DNA from: Bacillota bacterium
GTDB taxonomy: Bacteria > Bacillota > SHA-98 > UBA4971
Length of the DNA stretch: 64,000 nucleotides
Direction of reading: 5' to 3'
Assembly: GCA_030024085.1 (NCBI GenBank)
Contig: JASEJE010000009.1
Span: 1 to 64,000, forward strand
The position numbers and the translations under genes were made by a program. A model generated the notes under the pieces. The model did not search any database and was not told the origin of the DNA. It was given only the letters and a program-made list of their open reading frames with translations. Below, piece after piece: positions 29,879 through 40,127 of this stretch. Every line of letters starts with the position of its first letter. The first letter of the stretch is position 1.

Positions 29879-30193
29879 GCCATGGACATCAGAGAAGAGC
29901 GTGCAGCAATGGACGAGAGACGGCTGGCCGCGCTCGAGACGCTGGCCTCTGTGGTGAGATGGCTCAAAGAGACGAAACCGTCGGAGATATTCTATGTTGA
30001 GGGCGAGGGCAAGGGCAAGGCGCCCGCCCCCACCATGAGCGACGAGCATCTCAGGGTGATCTGGCAGCGGTGGGTCGCCAAGGCGAGCGACGTCATGGAG
30101 AGGAGCGCCATGATCCCCGACCTGCTCCTGTCGGACCTCGAGAGCCTCTTCAAGGAAACGAAGAAGGATGCCCAGGAGACAAGAGCATCTTAG
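29879..30193 (+). CDS. Hypothetical protein
   Basis: MDIREERAAMDERRLAALETLASVVRWLKETKPSEIF...; plausible protein composition, short overlap with the next ORF. Confidence 0.5.
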   Translation, partial: AMDIREERAAMDERRLAALETLASVVRWLKETKPSEIFYVEGEGKGKAPAPTMSDEHLRVIWQRWVAKASDVMERSAMIPDLLLSDLESLFKETKKDAQETRAS

Positions 30194-30479
30194 GGCGGCC
30201 AGCGTCCTCCTGGGGCACGCGGACCCGCTCGTCCATAAACTGATGGACCAATCAATGGAGAGGCTCGGCCCGAGGCACAGGTACGTTACACATAATATGG
30301 AGTACGTGCGCGCCATCCGTCAGTTGTTCGGCGACGAGGCTGCGCTGGAGGCTACCCTCCATCTCCTTCAGGACTGGGGAGTCATAGGCGAAGAGGATTA
30401 CGCGTTTGGCGTGGCGAGGCGCCCGCTGCGGCAGAGGCCGGCGGCGCCTCGCCGGGGTGCGACTCTCGCAAGACGATGA
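30168..30479 (+). CDS. Hypothetical protein
   Basis: HADPLVHKLMDQSMERLGPRHRYVTHNMEYVRAIRQLFGDEAALEATLHLLQDWGVIGEEDYAFG. Confidence 0.5.
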   Translation: MPRRQEHLRAASVLLGHADPLVHKLMDQSMERLGPRHRYVTHNMEYVRAIRQLFGDEAALEATLHLLQDWGVIGEEDYAFGVARRPLRQRPAAPRRGATLARR

Positions 30480-30579
30480 CTGACTGTTTTTCGGCTTGTC
30501 TCGGCCTTGCGGGTTCAGCTCTTTGGGATCGCGTCGGGGCGCCGCTCGGGCAGATCGGTCAGAGGTGGGGTGTGACGAG

Positions 30580-31539
30580 ATGATGGGTCCCGGCGAGTCG
30601 AGACCGCGAGTGCTCGAGTATGTGGAGCTGAGGCTACCCGACCTGCAAGCGCTTGACCGAGCTACGACGGTGTTCCTCATGAGCGTTAGCCCCATCGAGG
30701 TCCACGGGCCGCACCTCCCTGTGGGCACAGACGTGTTCATCTCCGAGGAGCTCCTCCGCCGCTACGTAGCCGCGCTTGCCAGCCGCCACCCTGAGTTGAC
30801 CTTCGTGAAGCTGCCGCCGCTCCACTGCGGGTCCGACGCGCTGCCGGTGCCTGGCTCCCTCTCGGTGCCGGCGCCGCACCTGGAGGGCGTGCTCGTGGCG
30901 TACGGACGCGGCCTTGCGAATCAAGGGTTCCGCTACCTCTTTGTGGCGGACAACCATGGCGGCCCGCGCCACCAGATGGCTATCGAGGCGGCGGCCCGCA
31001 CGCTCTGGCGCAGGCACAGGTTCTATCTCATAGACCCGTTCGGCGTGGACTACCGGCTCATGGTGCAGCACGACCCGGATTTCCTTCGGCGCACCGGCCT
31101 CGGCCCTGGGACGTGCGGGGACGATGCCGACAACCACGCGGGCACCAACGAGACCTCGCTCATGCTCGCGTGCGACCCGGCGCGCGTGTCAACGGACTTT
31201 CACGAAGTCCCGCCGTCTCATTTGCCGCAGCGCCGCACGGGGGCGGCGGCGCTGGTGGCCGGGCTCGGGCACCTTCTTCGCGCCCTGGGAGCGCACGTCA
31301 TCGGCCGCGACCTCAAGCATCTCGCGAACACCCTTGCCTGGGTCGGGGACCCCGCGATGAAGCCCTACATGGGCGATCCTGGCAGGGCAAGTGCGGAGGC
31401 CGGGGAGGCCATGCTATCCGCCCGCGTCGCAATCGGCGTGGACCTTTTCGAACGTGCTCTCGCGAGCGCCGGACGCGCGCCTGTGCACATCACGCCGATG
31501 CTCTGGGGTGTACGCTTCCTGCGCCGCCTGCCCGAGTAG
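30580..31539 (+). CDS. Creatininase-family amidohydrolase
   Basis: SPIEVHGPHLPVGTDVFI; NHGGPRHQMAIEAAAR; DDADNHAGTNETSLMLACDP. Confidence 0.85.
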   Translation: MMGPGESRPRVLEYVELRLPDLQALDRATTVFLMSVSPIEVHGPHLPVGTDVFISEELLRRYVAALASRHPELTFVKLPPLHCGSDALPVPGSLSVPAPHLEGVLVAYGRGLANQGFRYLFVADNHGGPRHQMAIEAAARTLWRRHRFYLIDPFGVDYRLMVQHDPDFLRRTGLGPGTCGDDADNHAGTNETSLMLACDPARVSTDFHEVPPSHLPQRRTGAAALVAGLGHLLRALGAHVIGRDLKHLANTLAWVGDPAMKPYMGDPGRASAEAGEAMLSARVAIGVDLFERALASAGRAPVHITPMLWGVRFLRRLPE

Positions 31540-31918
31540 CCTGTCTGCCGTTCGAGCGCGCGTTGCCCTGCTGTGTAACCGACCATGCCGTCACCACACG
31601 CCATCCGGGTGACTGGGAGACGGCACTGGGATCCCGTTGGCGAAGGAGAGTACCGTCGCGCCCTACAGCTTGTCGAAGAAGTGTGGCCCTGGGTTGTGAG
31701 CCTGATCCTGTGAGAGTCTGGCCCCGCCGGCCTCGACGGCAGCAGGACGCTGGAGTTGCCACATGGTCGGGGCGGTAGGGCCCACCCCGCGGGGCCAGGG
31801 TCGGCGGCGCACACAAAAAACGGCGGGACGGAAGGAATTTGCGACGGAGCATCGAATAGTGATGATGACAAGGCTGAGAAAACGAGCGGTGGTTCGCCGC
31901 TTGTGTTTTTCCCGCTGT

Positions 31919-31934
31919 CTGCAAGGGCTTGCAG
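31919..31934. promoter_or_regulatory. Putative LacI-family operator O1
   Basis: CTGCAAGGGCTTGCAG, near-perfect palindrome upstream of the lacI-type gene. Confidence 0.7.
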
Positions 31935-31984
31935 AAACCGGCCCTAATGCGCGCGTCAAGTGCGGAGACACCTTGTTACTTAGT

Positions 31985-32000
31985 CTGCAAGCGCTTGCAG
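31985..32000. promoter_or_regulatory. Putative LacI-family operator O2
   Basis: CTGCAAGCGCTTGCAG, perfect 16-bp palindrome, 66 bp centre-to-centre from O1. Confidence 0.75.
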
Positions 32001-32054
32001 AAAGCTGTGACCACGATGTCTTTGGCCGAAGCCGAAGAAGAGGAGCCGAGACGC

Positions 32055-33062
32055 ATGACCACGATGAAGGACATTGCAAAAGTCCTAGGCCTCAATGAGT
32101 CCACGGTGTCAAGGGCGCTCAACAACCACCCGTACGTGCGTCCCGAAACCAGGGAAAAGGTCATGGAGGCCGCCAGGCGCATGAATTACAGGCCTAACAC
32201 ACTCGCGCGGAGCCTCGCCACAAGCCGTAGCTACGTGGTTGGTCTCGTGATCTCGAACATCGCCAATCTCTTTTTCGCGGAAGTCACCAAGGGTATCGAA
32301 GAAGTGGCGGACGCTCACGGATACAGCGTGATCCTCTGCGACACCGGCAGGAACCCCGCGAAGGAGCTCAAGTATCTGGACCTTCTTGCAAGACGCCAGG
32401 TAGACGGCATCATCTTCATGAGCGGACGGCTTCCTGCGCACGTCGTGGCAGCCATAAAGCAACAGAGTTGTCCCGTCGTGACGATAAGCCGTGACGGCAC
32501 GCGCCACGGCATACCCACGGTGCGCATCAACAACAGGGCGGAGGCGGCGAAGGCCACGCGATATCTCATTAATCTCGGGCATCGGCGAATTGGTTTCATC
32601 AGCGGTCAGCTCGACGATGCGGAGTCCGGGCTCCCACGCCTTGAGGGGTATCGTGCCGCCCTCGAGGAGAGCGGGATAGAGTTCGACCCCGCCATAGTCC
32701 AGGAAGGCGACTTCCGGATGGAGTCCGGGATGCGGGCGTGCGCCAGGATCATGCAGGCCGCACCGCGACCGACGGCCATATTCGCAGCCAACGACGAGAT
32801 GGCCATTGGGGCCATGAAAACCCTGTCCCAGCTCGGGTTCAAGGTGCCGGCCGATGTCGCGGTGATCGGGTTCGACGACACAGCCTTTGCAACTGTGGTT
32901 ACGCCGCCTCTCACCACCATAGCGCAGCCACTGCGGATGCTGGGCACGAGCGCCATGGAGATGCTCCTCAAGCTGATGGCAGGGCAGCGCCTGGCGGAGA
33001 TCGAGACCGTCCTCGAATGCCAGCTCGTGGTAAGAGCGTCCTGCGGCGGCACGGGACTTTGA
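32055..33062 (+). CDS. LacI-family transcriptional regulator
   Basis: TMKDIAKVLGLNESTVSRALNNHPYVRPETREKVMEAARRMNYRPNTLARSLATSRS. Confidence 0.95.
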   Translation: MTTMKDIAKVLGLNESTVSRALNNHPYVRPETREKVMEAARRMNYRPNTLARSLATSRSYVVGLVISNIANLFFAEVTKGIEEVADAHGYSVILCDTGRNPAKELKYLDLLARRQVDGIIFMSGRLPAHVVAAIKQQSCPVVTISRDGTRHGIPTVRINNRAEAAKATRYLINLGHRRIGFISGQLDDAESGLPRLEGYRAALEESGIEFDPAIVQEGDFRMESGMRACARIMQAAPRPTAIFAANDEMAIGAMKTLSQLGFKVPADVAVIGFDDTAFATVVTPPLTTIAQPLRMLGTSAMEMLLKLMAGQRLAEIETVLECQLVVRASCGGTGL

Positions 33063-33411
33063 TCCTTCCTCCAACCCCTGACAGAAAACGGAGGCGCCCA
33101 AAAGGAGCGGGAGGCGAAATTACCCCTCCTACCTGGGGTGGTGAAGAAGCTCAAGGGGAAGAGCGCAGGCCGGGGCATGGCCGCCAGGGCATGGCCGCCA
33201 CGGCAGGGCGGCTAGGGCAGGGTGGGGGGTGAGCGCACGAGTGCGCGAGGAGCAGGCGAACACACGTCAGGGTCCTGCGGGTGGATGGATTCATGTCACG
33301 CGGCGGTGACCGCGGGTACAGCCCCGAGCCGAAGCCGACGCACAGGAGAGGATTGCGGTAAGGGCGGAGAGAGGTCGCGGCAAGAGCAGAGAGAGGGAGT
33401 GGCAAAGACAG

Positions 33412-34698
33412 GTGCACCACGGGTCAGCGCTTCCTGAGGAAGTCGCGCGCCGAGTAGCGGCGCTGAAGAAGGCGGACATTGTCATCGGAATACCAAGCTA
33501 CAACAACTCATCCACGATCGGCCAGGTCGCGGCGGCCGCCGCGGCAGGCGCCGCGACCTGCTTTCCTGGCCTGCGCGCCGTGCTGCTCAACTCGGACGGC
33601 AGGTCCACCGACGGCACGCAGGGCGTCGTGCTCGCGCAAGAACTGCCGCCCGGCGTCGAAAGCCTTGCGTTCACGTATGCCGGGCTTCCCGGCAAGGGAT
33701 CGGCTCTCAGGGCGATCTTCGAGGTCACGGTCGCCCTCGACGCGACCGCGTGCGTCGTGGTCGACTCCGACCTGCGCAGCATCAGACCGGACTGGATAGG
33801 CAGGCTCGCCGGGCCGGTCTTCGAGGGGTACGATTTCGTGGCGCCTTACTACGTAAGACACAAGCACGATGCCACCATCACCAACACCATCTGCTACCCC
33901 CTCACTCGGGCCCTCTACGGGCTTCGGGTCAGGCAGCCGATAGGGGGGGACTTCGGCTTCTCAGGCGCCCTCGCCCGGCGATATCTCGCGAAGGACGTCT
34001 GGTCTACGGACGTGGCGAGGTTCGGCGTGGACATATTCATGACGACCACGGCCGTCGTCGAGTCGGGAGAGGTGGTCCAGGCCGCTCTGGGTGCGAAGGT
34101 GCACGACGCCAAGGACCCCGGCTCCGACCTCGGACCCATGTTCAGGCAGGTCGTGTCCACGCTCTTCGGGATGATATGCGACTATGAAGCCGTCTGGAAG
34201 AATGTGACTGGCTCGAGGCCTGTCGAGGTGCGGGGGGCGGCCGACATCGGACCGGTGGAGCCCGAGCAGGTCCCCATCGACGAGAGGCGGCTTGTCGAGG
34301 CTTTCAGGGCGGGCCGACGGACGTGCGGGCACATCTGGGAAGCGGTCCTGGGACGGGCCGCCCTCTCGGCCCTCGACGCGCTGGTCGCCTCGCAGGATCC
34401 CGGGCTTCCTGCCGATCTCTGGGTGGACATCGTGTACGGCTTTGCGAAGGCCTATTGCCAAGGTGCCGTGGACCGTGCGTCCCTGGTGCAAGCGCTGAGT
34501 CCTCTCTATAACGGGAGGATCGCGGCTTTCGCCAGGGAGGCCCGGCACATGACGAGCGTGGAGGCCGAGGCCCTTGTCGAACGCCAGAGCATCCTGTTCG
34601 AGCAGAAGAAACCCGAGTTCGTGCGGGCGTGGGACACATGCCTGGGCAGGGCTTGCCTGGGCACGGCTCCGGGACGGCAGCGCAGGCGGTGTCGCTGA
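33412..34698 (+). CDS. Family 2-fold glycosyltransferase, GT81/GT78-like (glucosyl-phosphoglycerate / mannosylglycerate synthase-like)
   Basis: IVIGIPSYNNSSTIGQVAAAAAAG, LLNSDGRSTDGTQ, LPGKGSALRAIFEV, VVVDSDLRSIRPDWI; family assignment from memory of the motifs. Confidence 0.65.
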   Translation: MHHGSALPEEVARRVAALKKADIVIGIPSYNNSSTIGQVAAAAAAGAATCFPGLRAVLLNSDGRSTDGTQGVVLAQELPPGVESLAFTYAGLPGKGSALRAIFEVTVALDATACVVVDSDLRSIRPDWIGRLAGPVFEGYDFVAPYYVRHKHDATITNTICYPLTRALYGLRVRQPIGGDFGFSGALARRYLAKDVWSTDVARFGVDIFMTTTAVVESGEVVQAALGAKVHDAKDPGSDLGPMFRQVVSTLFGMICDYEAVWKNVTGSRPVEVRGAADIGPVEPEQVPIDERRLVEAFRAGRRTCGHIWEAVLGRAALSALDALVASQDPGLPADLWVDIVYGFAKAYCQGAVDRASLVQALSPLYNGRIAAFAREARHMTSVEAEALVERQSILFEQKKPEFVRAWDTCLGRACLGTAPGRQRRRCR

Positions 34699-34738
34699 AG
34701 CTGAAGCTGAAGCTGAAGCTGAAGCTGAAGCTGAAGGT
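34693..34738. repeat. Hexanucleotide tandem repeat (GCTGAA, about 7 copies)
   Basis: gctgaagctgaagctgaagctgaagctgaagctgaagctgaaggtgaggg. Confidence 0.95.
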
Positions 34739-35125
34739 GAGGGTGTACGGCCGGTCGAAGTCTACTCGGTTGCCTGATTCTGGCAGTGCTTGTGGGCCCC
34801 GCCTCGCAGGCCCGGGCCCGAGACCGCGGGCCGCGTACTGCGCCGCGCGCGTCGCCGACTGCAGACGGCAGGGTGTGCAGATTGCGGAGTGGGGAGTTGA
34901 GGCGCGGAAAAGGCTCCAGGCAGGAGGACAGGGTTACTTCGGAAGGAGGCGAGACAAGGCGCACCGACTGGTGTGCCGGCCACATGGGCGCGAGCATCAC
35001 CATGCGGGCGCAGAGCAAGCCAGGCAGAGCGGGAGAGAAGCTAGTGGCTCGAGGCGGACGTAAAACAAGCGGCATGAGTGGCACAAGCGGTGTGATTACC
35101 GGAATCGAACAGGAGGTGCAACCAG

Positions 35126-36460
35126 ATGGCAAGAGGCTGGAAGACGGTTTCGCGAGCGGCGTCACTGATCCTTGCGGTGCTCCTGCTCGGGAGCGTCGCG
35201 GCCACCGCGCCAGTGCTCGCGGCGGGCACGACCATCGAGTTCTGGCACTGCGAGGTCGAGCAGGCGCGCCAGGACACCACCAACGCCCTTCTCGCCGAGT
35301 TCCAGGCGGCGAACCCGGGGATCGTGGTGAAGGTGCAGGCTATCGAGGAGAACGACATGAGGACGAAGCTGACCACCGCCCAGGCGGCAAGGAGACTCCC
35401 CAACCTGGTGTCGCTCTCGTCTGAGCTCATCCTTCGCCTCGGCAACGCGGGCCTGCTCGACACGAAAGCCGCTGCAGAGGTCATCGACGGCTTCGGACGG
35501 AAGGACTTCTACGCAGGGGCTCTCGGCTTCGTCTCGACTCCGGAAGGCGGCCATTACGCAGTCCCCTACACAGGATGGGTCCAGGGCATATGGTATCGCA
35601 AGGACTGGTTCGAGGCGAAAGGCCTTGCCGCCCCTACCACATGGGAAGCCATCCTGGCTGCGGCGAAGGCGTTCAACGCTCCTAACGACAGAGTGTACGG
35701 GATCATCATCGGCACGTCGAAAGACCTTTATGCCGAGCAGGTCTTCACGCAGTTCGCCCTCTCCAACAGGGCGTACCTGTTCAGCGCTGACGGGAAGGTC
35801 ACGTTCAACACACCCGAGATGGTCGAGGCGCTCAGGTTCTACAAAGATCTTGCGAACTACACCCCGCCAGGCCCGGAGTCGTGGCGCGAGGCGCGCGACC
35901 TCTACCTCAACGGCACATGCGCGATGATGTTCTACTCGACGTTCATCATGGACGACATCGGCATCGAGAGGACGGGCTTCAAAGGCGCGATCGTGCGCGA
36001 CCTGGTGAAGAAAACGGGCTTCGCACCATTCGTGAAGCACGCGGTTCCGGCATCGTTCGGCGCTGTGAGCGCTTTCGGCATCACCTCGACGAGCTCCCAG
36101 GAGCAGGTGGAGGCGTGCAAGAAGCTCATAAGGTTCCTCATGACGAAGGAGGACTACATCAAGCTGATGCACATGGCGCCCGGAGGGTTCAACCCCGTGC
36201 TGAAGAGCGTGGCGAAGTCGCCGGAGTTCCTCGAGGAGCCGGTCCTCAAGGCATGGGGAGACACATACAGGACCATCGCCGAAGGGCTCGACAGCATCCA
36301 GACGTTCGCCCTGAGGGAAGGGCGGATATTCCCCGATTACGGTAACATATCGGCGCAGTTCATCATCGGTGAGGCTCTTTACAACCTGACCGAGAAGAAC
36401 TGGACGCCGGAAGAGACCGCCGAGTGGGCGCAGAAGAAGATGGAGCAGACGGTGAAGTAG
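35126..36460 (+). CDS. ABC transporter sugar-binding protein
   Basis: Signal peptide; TIEFWHCEVEQARQDTTNALLAEFQAANPGIVVKVQ; YAVPYTGWVQGIWYRKDWFEAKGL. Confidence 0.92.
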   Translation: MARGWKTVSRAASLILAVLLLGSVAATAPVLAAGTTIEFWHCEVEQARQDTTNALLAEFQAANPGIVVKVQAIEENDMRTKLTTAQAARRLPNLVSLSSELILRLGNAGLLDTKAAAEVIDGFGRKDFYAGALGFVSTPEGGHYAVPYTGWVQGIWYRKDWFEAKGLAAPTTWEAILAAAKAFNAPNDRVYGIIIGTSKDLYAEQVFTQFALSNRAYLFSADGKVTFNTPEMVEALRFYKDLANYTPPGPESWREARDLYLNGTCAMMFYSTFIMDDIGIERTGFKGAIVRDLVKKTGFAPFVKHAVPASFGAVSAFGITSTSSQEQVEACKKLIRFLMTKEDYIKLMHMAPGGFNPVLKSVAKSPEFLEEPVLKAWGDTYRTIAEGLDSIQTFALREGRIFPDYGNISAQFIIGEALYNLTEKNWTPEETAEWAQKKMEQTVK

Positions 36461-36646
36461 GCCGGAAGCAGGCCGGGACGCCGGGACGCCGGGACGCCGG
36501 TGGGCGGGGACTGGCATCGGCGGGGACTGACGCGGATGGTGGAGCGGGCTTGTGAGGGACCCTGGTGTCAGGGTCCGAGCAGGGCCCGGGGGACCACGCC
36601 AGATGGGACCCGGCGCAGGTGAGCACGACGAAGGGGGCGGTGGAGC

Positions 36647-37540
36647 ATGGCAGTAGCACCGGTCAGGAGGCGGCGACGGACGGTCGCGCAGCAAGAAGCG
36701 CTCCTCGCGGCGGCTCTCATCGCCCCCAGCGTCATCGTGATCGGCCTCGTGGTGGTGTACCCGGTCCTCTCCAGCATACGGATGGGGTTCAGCGATATCC
36801 CGCTCGACCCCAGGGCCCCCGCAGCTTTCGTCGGGTTCGCCCACTATGCCGAGATCCTCACGGACTCAGAGTTCTGGCACGCACTTGTCCGGTCGCTTGC
36901 CTTCACCGCCGCGACGGTGGCCGGGAGCACGCTTCTCGGGCTTGCCGTTGCGATCCTGCTGAACAGGCCGTTCCTGGGGCGCGGGATCGCGCGGGGTATC
37001 GTGCTGATGCCCTACGTCGCCCCTGTGATATCGCTGGTGTTTGCCTGGCAGTACATGTTCCATCCTGTATACGGGTTCGTGAATCACTGGCTCGTGGATG
37101 TCATCCCGGTTTTCGCAGGCCCCAGGGACTGGGTGGAGTCGCCCGCGTTCGCCATGCCCATGGTGATCATCTTTGATATCTGGCGCTACTTCCCGTATGC
37201 GTTCCTCATGATCCTTGCGAAGCTGCAGTCCATCCCGGGGACCCTGTACGAGGCGGCCGAGGTCGACGGCGCCGGGGCATGGGCGAAGTTCCGGTACGTC
37301 ACCCTTCCTGAGCTGGGTTTCGTCATCGGCGCCGTTGTGGTCCTGAGATGGATATGGAACTTCAACAAGTTCGACGAGATATGGCTCCTCTCGCGGAACG
37401 TGGTTACGGTCACGGTCTACACCTACCTGCGGGCGTTTCAGACGTTCAACCTCGGCCAGGCGGCCGCCGCGTCCGGGATCCTGGTGGTCGGGCTTGTCGT
37501 GTTCGTCAGCATCTATGTCAAGAAGGTGCTCAGGTGGTAG
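36647..37540 (+). CDS. MalF/UgpA-type ABC permease
   Basis: Six TM segments; EAAEVDGAGAWAKFRYVTLPELGFV. Confidence 0.92.
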   Translation: MAVAPVRRRRRTVAQQEALLAAALIAPSVIVIGLVVVYPVLSSIRMGFSDIPLDPRAPAAFVGFAHYAEILTDSEFWHALVRSLAFTAATVAGSTLLGLAVAILLNRPFLGRGIARGIVLMPYVAPVISLVFAWQYMFHPVYGFVNHWLVDVIPVFAGPRDWVESPAFAMPMVIIFDIWRYFPYAFLMILAKLQSIPGTLYEAAEVDGAGAWAKFRYVTLPELGFVIGAVVVLRWIWNFNKFDEIWLLSRNVVTVTVYTYLRAFQTFNLGQAAAASGILVVGLVVFVSIYVKKVLRW

Positions 37541-37944
37541 CACTGGATGCCGGTGCCAGTACTGCCGCGGATGGCGCAGGCGGACGCTAATGCCGGCACC
37601 GCCGCTGTCGCTGGGACTGCCGCCGTCGCGGGCACTGCCGCTGGCGCTGGAGAGAGCGCTCGCTCTATGTGTGGGTTCACTATAGATAACCAAGCTCGAA
37701 GTTGGGAATTGCGTGCGCCGCGGGGGACATGGACATCGGGCACGTTCGCTGCGCACACGGACATTGTTCCAACTTCGGAGTGGGCTACCTGTAGTCTGCA
37801 GCACTTTGCCGGTGCGCCCGGGATAGGCCCTTGCGCGACGCGATGTTGCGCACTTGGGTGGGCAAGGCGGCAGGTGCCTTTGCACTTGGACTTGCACTTG
37901 GACTTGGGGCTGGTGGATGCGTCCTTGGAAGGGGTGTTGGAACG

Positions 37945-38799
37945 ATGGGTCGTCGTTTCAGGGAACAGGCTCTGGTGAGGCTGGGGATCGGGGCCGTCCT
38001 GCTCATGTGCCTTTTTCCGTTCCTCGTGATGCTGTCTGTGTCTCTGAAACCTCCGGGTGATGAGACCACGTATCCACCCACCCTGATCCCGAGGAACGTC
38101 ACCCTGAGGCACTACGGCGATCTGTTTAATCCGAGGCTCTTTCCGTTCACCATGTACTTCAAGAACAGCCTCGTCATTGCGTGCTCATCCGCGGCCGTGG
38201 CGCTCGCCGTGGCCATCCCGGGCGCATACGCTTTCGCGAGGCTGAGGTTCCCGGGAAGAGGCCTCGTCCAGCGCGGGATACTGTTCATCTACATGTTCTC
38301 GGGCATCCTGCTGGTGGTGCCGTATTTCCGCATGATCGTCGGATTCCAGGAGACGACCGGCATTCAACTGATAGACACGAGGACGGTGCTCATCCTTACG
38401 TACCTTGCGTTCACCCTGCCCGTGTCACTGTATATGCTTGCGAACTACTTCCGCACGATCCCAGCGGAGATCGAGGAAGCCGCGCTTATCGACGGGTGCA
38501 CTCGAGCGGACGCGATCTGGCGCGTCATAGTCCCGCTGTCGGCTCCGGCGCTGGTGGCGGTGTACATTTATGCTTTCATGATCGCGTGGAACGAGTACCT
38601 GTTTGCCCTCGTTTTCCTGATTTCGCCGGAGAACCTGACCCTGCCGCGGGGGCTTTCCGAGCTGTTCAACACGGAGCACTACATATGGGGCCGCATGATG
38701 GCTGCATCCCTGCTGACCGCTGTGCCGGTCGTGGTGCTCTTCTTGCTCCTGGAGAAGTTCATGACGGCAGGCCTTACCTTTGGGGCGGTGAAGGAGTGA
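37945..38799 (+). CDS. MalG/UgpE-type ABC permease
   Basis: IPGAYAFARLRFPGRGLVQ; EIEEAALIDGCTRADAIWRVIVPLSAPALVAV. Confidence 0.92.
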   Translation: MGRRFREQALVRLGIGAVLLMCLFPFLVMLSVSLKPPGDETTYPPTLIPRNVTLRHYGDLFNPRLFPFTMYFKNSLVIACSSAAVALAVAIPGAYAFARLRFPGRGLVQRGILFIYMFSGILLVVPYFRMIVGFQETTGIQLIDTRTVLILTYLAFTLPVSLYMLANYFRTIPAEIEEAALIDGCTRADAIWRVIVPLSAPALVAVYIYAFMIAWNEYLFALVFLISPENLTLPRGLSELFNTEHYIWGRMMAASLLTAVPVVVLFLLLEKFMTAGLTFGAVKE

Positions 38800-38863
38800 A
38801 GGCGCAGGTCCGCATACGCGACCGGAAGACATGATTTGCGGTGTCAAGGGGAGGCGCTCAGGG

Positions 38864-40096
38864 ATGCGGCTTGATTCGAGCGAGAGGGAACGGCTGCGCG
38901 AGATGGTCGCTGGCGTGGTGAAGAAGCACCACGTAGACATAGGCGGCCATTCATATACCAAGCCGTCGAGCAAGGTATACGAGCAGCAGTGGCTGTGGGA
39001 CTCGTGCTTTCACGCCATAATCCACCTGGACCTCGGCGACAGCGAGCAGGCGCGGTCCGAGATCAGGGCGATGCTGTCGCGGCAGGTCGCGGACGGGCCT
39101 GACGCGGGAATGGTGCCGCACATGAACTACTTCACTGGCGGCGGCGAGGCGCTCTGGGGTACGCCCGACCGCAGCGGCATCACCCAGCCGCCGATGTTGG
39201 GGTCCGCCGTCCGCGAGATCGCCCGCCGCGCAGGTGACATGGGATTCGTGCGCGAGGTCTTCGAGCCGCTCTGCCGCTACTACTCGTGGCTTGCGGCGCG
39301 CCGCGACCCCGACGGCGACGATCTCGTGTCAATCATCCACCCATGGGAGTCGGGATGGGACAACTCGCAACGTTGGGACGAGCTCGCCGGATTCGGAGAG
39401 GACGAGGAGCGGAACAAGGCCATTCGCAACGAGATGTGCGCACGCCTGAAGGGCCTGGGGTTCGATAGCGCTGCGGCCCTGGCAGCCGGCTGGTTCGACG
39501 TGGAGCCGGTCGATTTCAACTGCATCTACGCCGAGAACCTCGCCGCACTGGCCTGGTGCGCCCAGGAGCTTGGGTTTGCCGATACGGCCTGCGACTTTGC
39601 TGAAAGGGCCCGAAGGGTGCGCAAAGCCATCCGCAGCAAGATGAGGGACCCCGCTACCGGCCTCTACTTCGACATCGCCAGGATCGGCGGCGAAGAGCGG
39701 CACATCCGCGTCGAGACCCCGGCCATGTTCTTTCCGCTCTTCGCGGGCGTCCCGACGGCCGGAGAAGCGCCGGCTCTTGTCCGCAGGTTGTTGTCACCTT
39801 CCTCCTTCTGGCCGCGCTACCCGGTTCCCACAGTGTCTATGGAAGACCCGAGGTTCGCCCCGGACCGCTACTGGCGCGGCACCACCTGGGTCAACATCAA
39901 CTGGTTTGTCATGCAAGGTCTGCTTCTGTATGGATTCCGCGAGGCGGCCGAGGGCCTCGCCCGCCGCACCGTGGACCTCGTCCTCCAGAACAGCCTCTGG
40001 GAGTACTACGACCCCCGCACCGGCCGCGGCCTGGGCGCGGAGGACCTCTCATGGTCCGGGCTGGTCATAGACATGATCACGCTCGCGGAAACATGA
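38864..40096 (+). CDS. GH63-like glycoside hydrolase (mannosylglycerate hydrolase / trehalase-like)
   Basis: KVYEQQWLWDSCFHAIIHLDLGDSEQARSEIRAML; IIHPWESGWDNSQRWDE; RYWRGTTWVNINWFVMQGLLLYG. Confidence 0.75.
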   Translation: MRLDSSERERLREMVAGVVKKHHVDIGGHSYTKPSSKVYEQQWLWDSCFHAIIHLDLGDSEQARSEIRAMLSRQVADGPDAGMVPHMNYFTGGGEALWGTPDRSGITQPPMLGSAVREIARRAGDMGFVREVFEPLCRYYSWLAARRDPDGDDLVSIIHPWESGWDNSQRWDELAGFGEDEERNKAIRNEMCARLKGLGFDSAAALAAGWFDVEPVDFNCIYAENLAALAWCAQELGFADTACDFAERARRVRKAIRSKMRDPATGLYFDIARIGGEERHIRVETPAMFFPLFAGVPTAGEAPALVRRLLSPSSFWPRYPVPTVSMEDPRFAPDRYWRGTTWVNINWFVMQGLLLYGFREAAEGLARRTVDLVLQNSLWEYYDPRTGRGLGAEDLSWSGLVIDMITLAET

Positions 40097-40127
40097 TTAT
40101 CCCATATCTCCCGAAAGGCGCCTTTTG

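Noticed and set aside
35162-36844. 560-aa minus-strand ORF
   Set aside because: Antisense to a clear ABC solute-binding protein; no recognisable motif.
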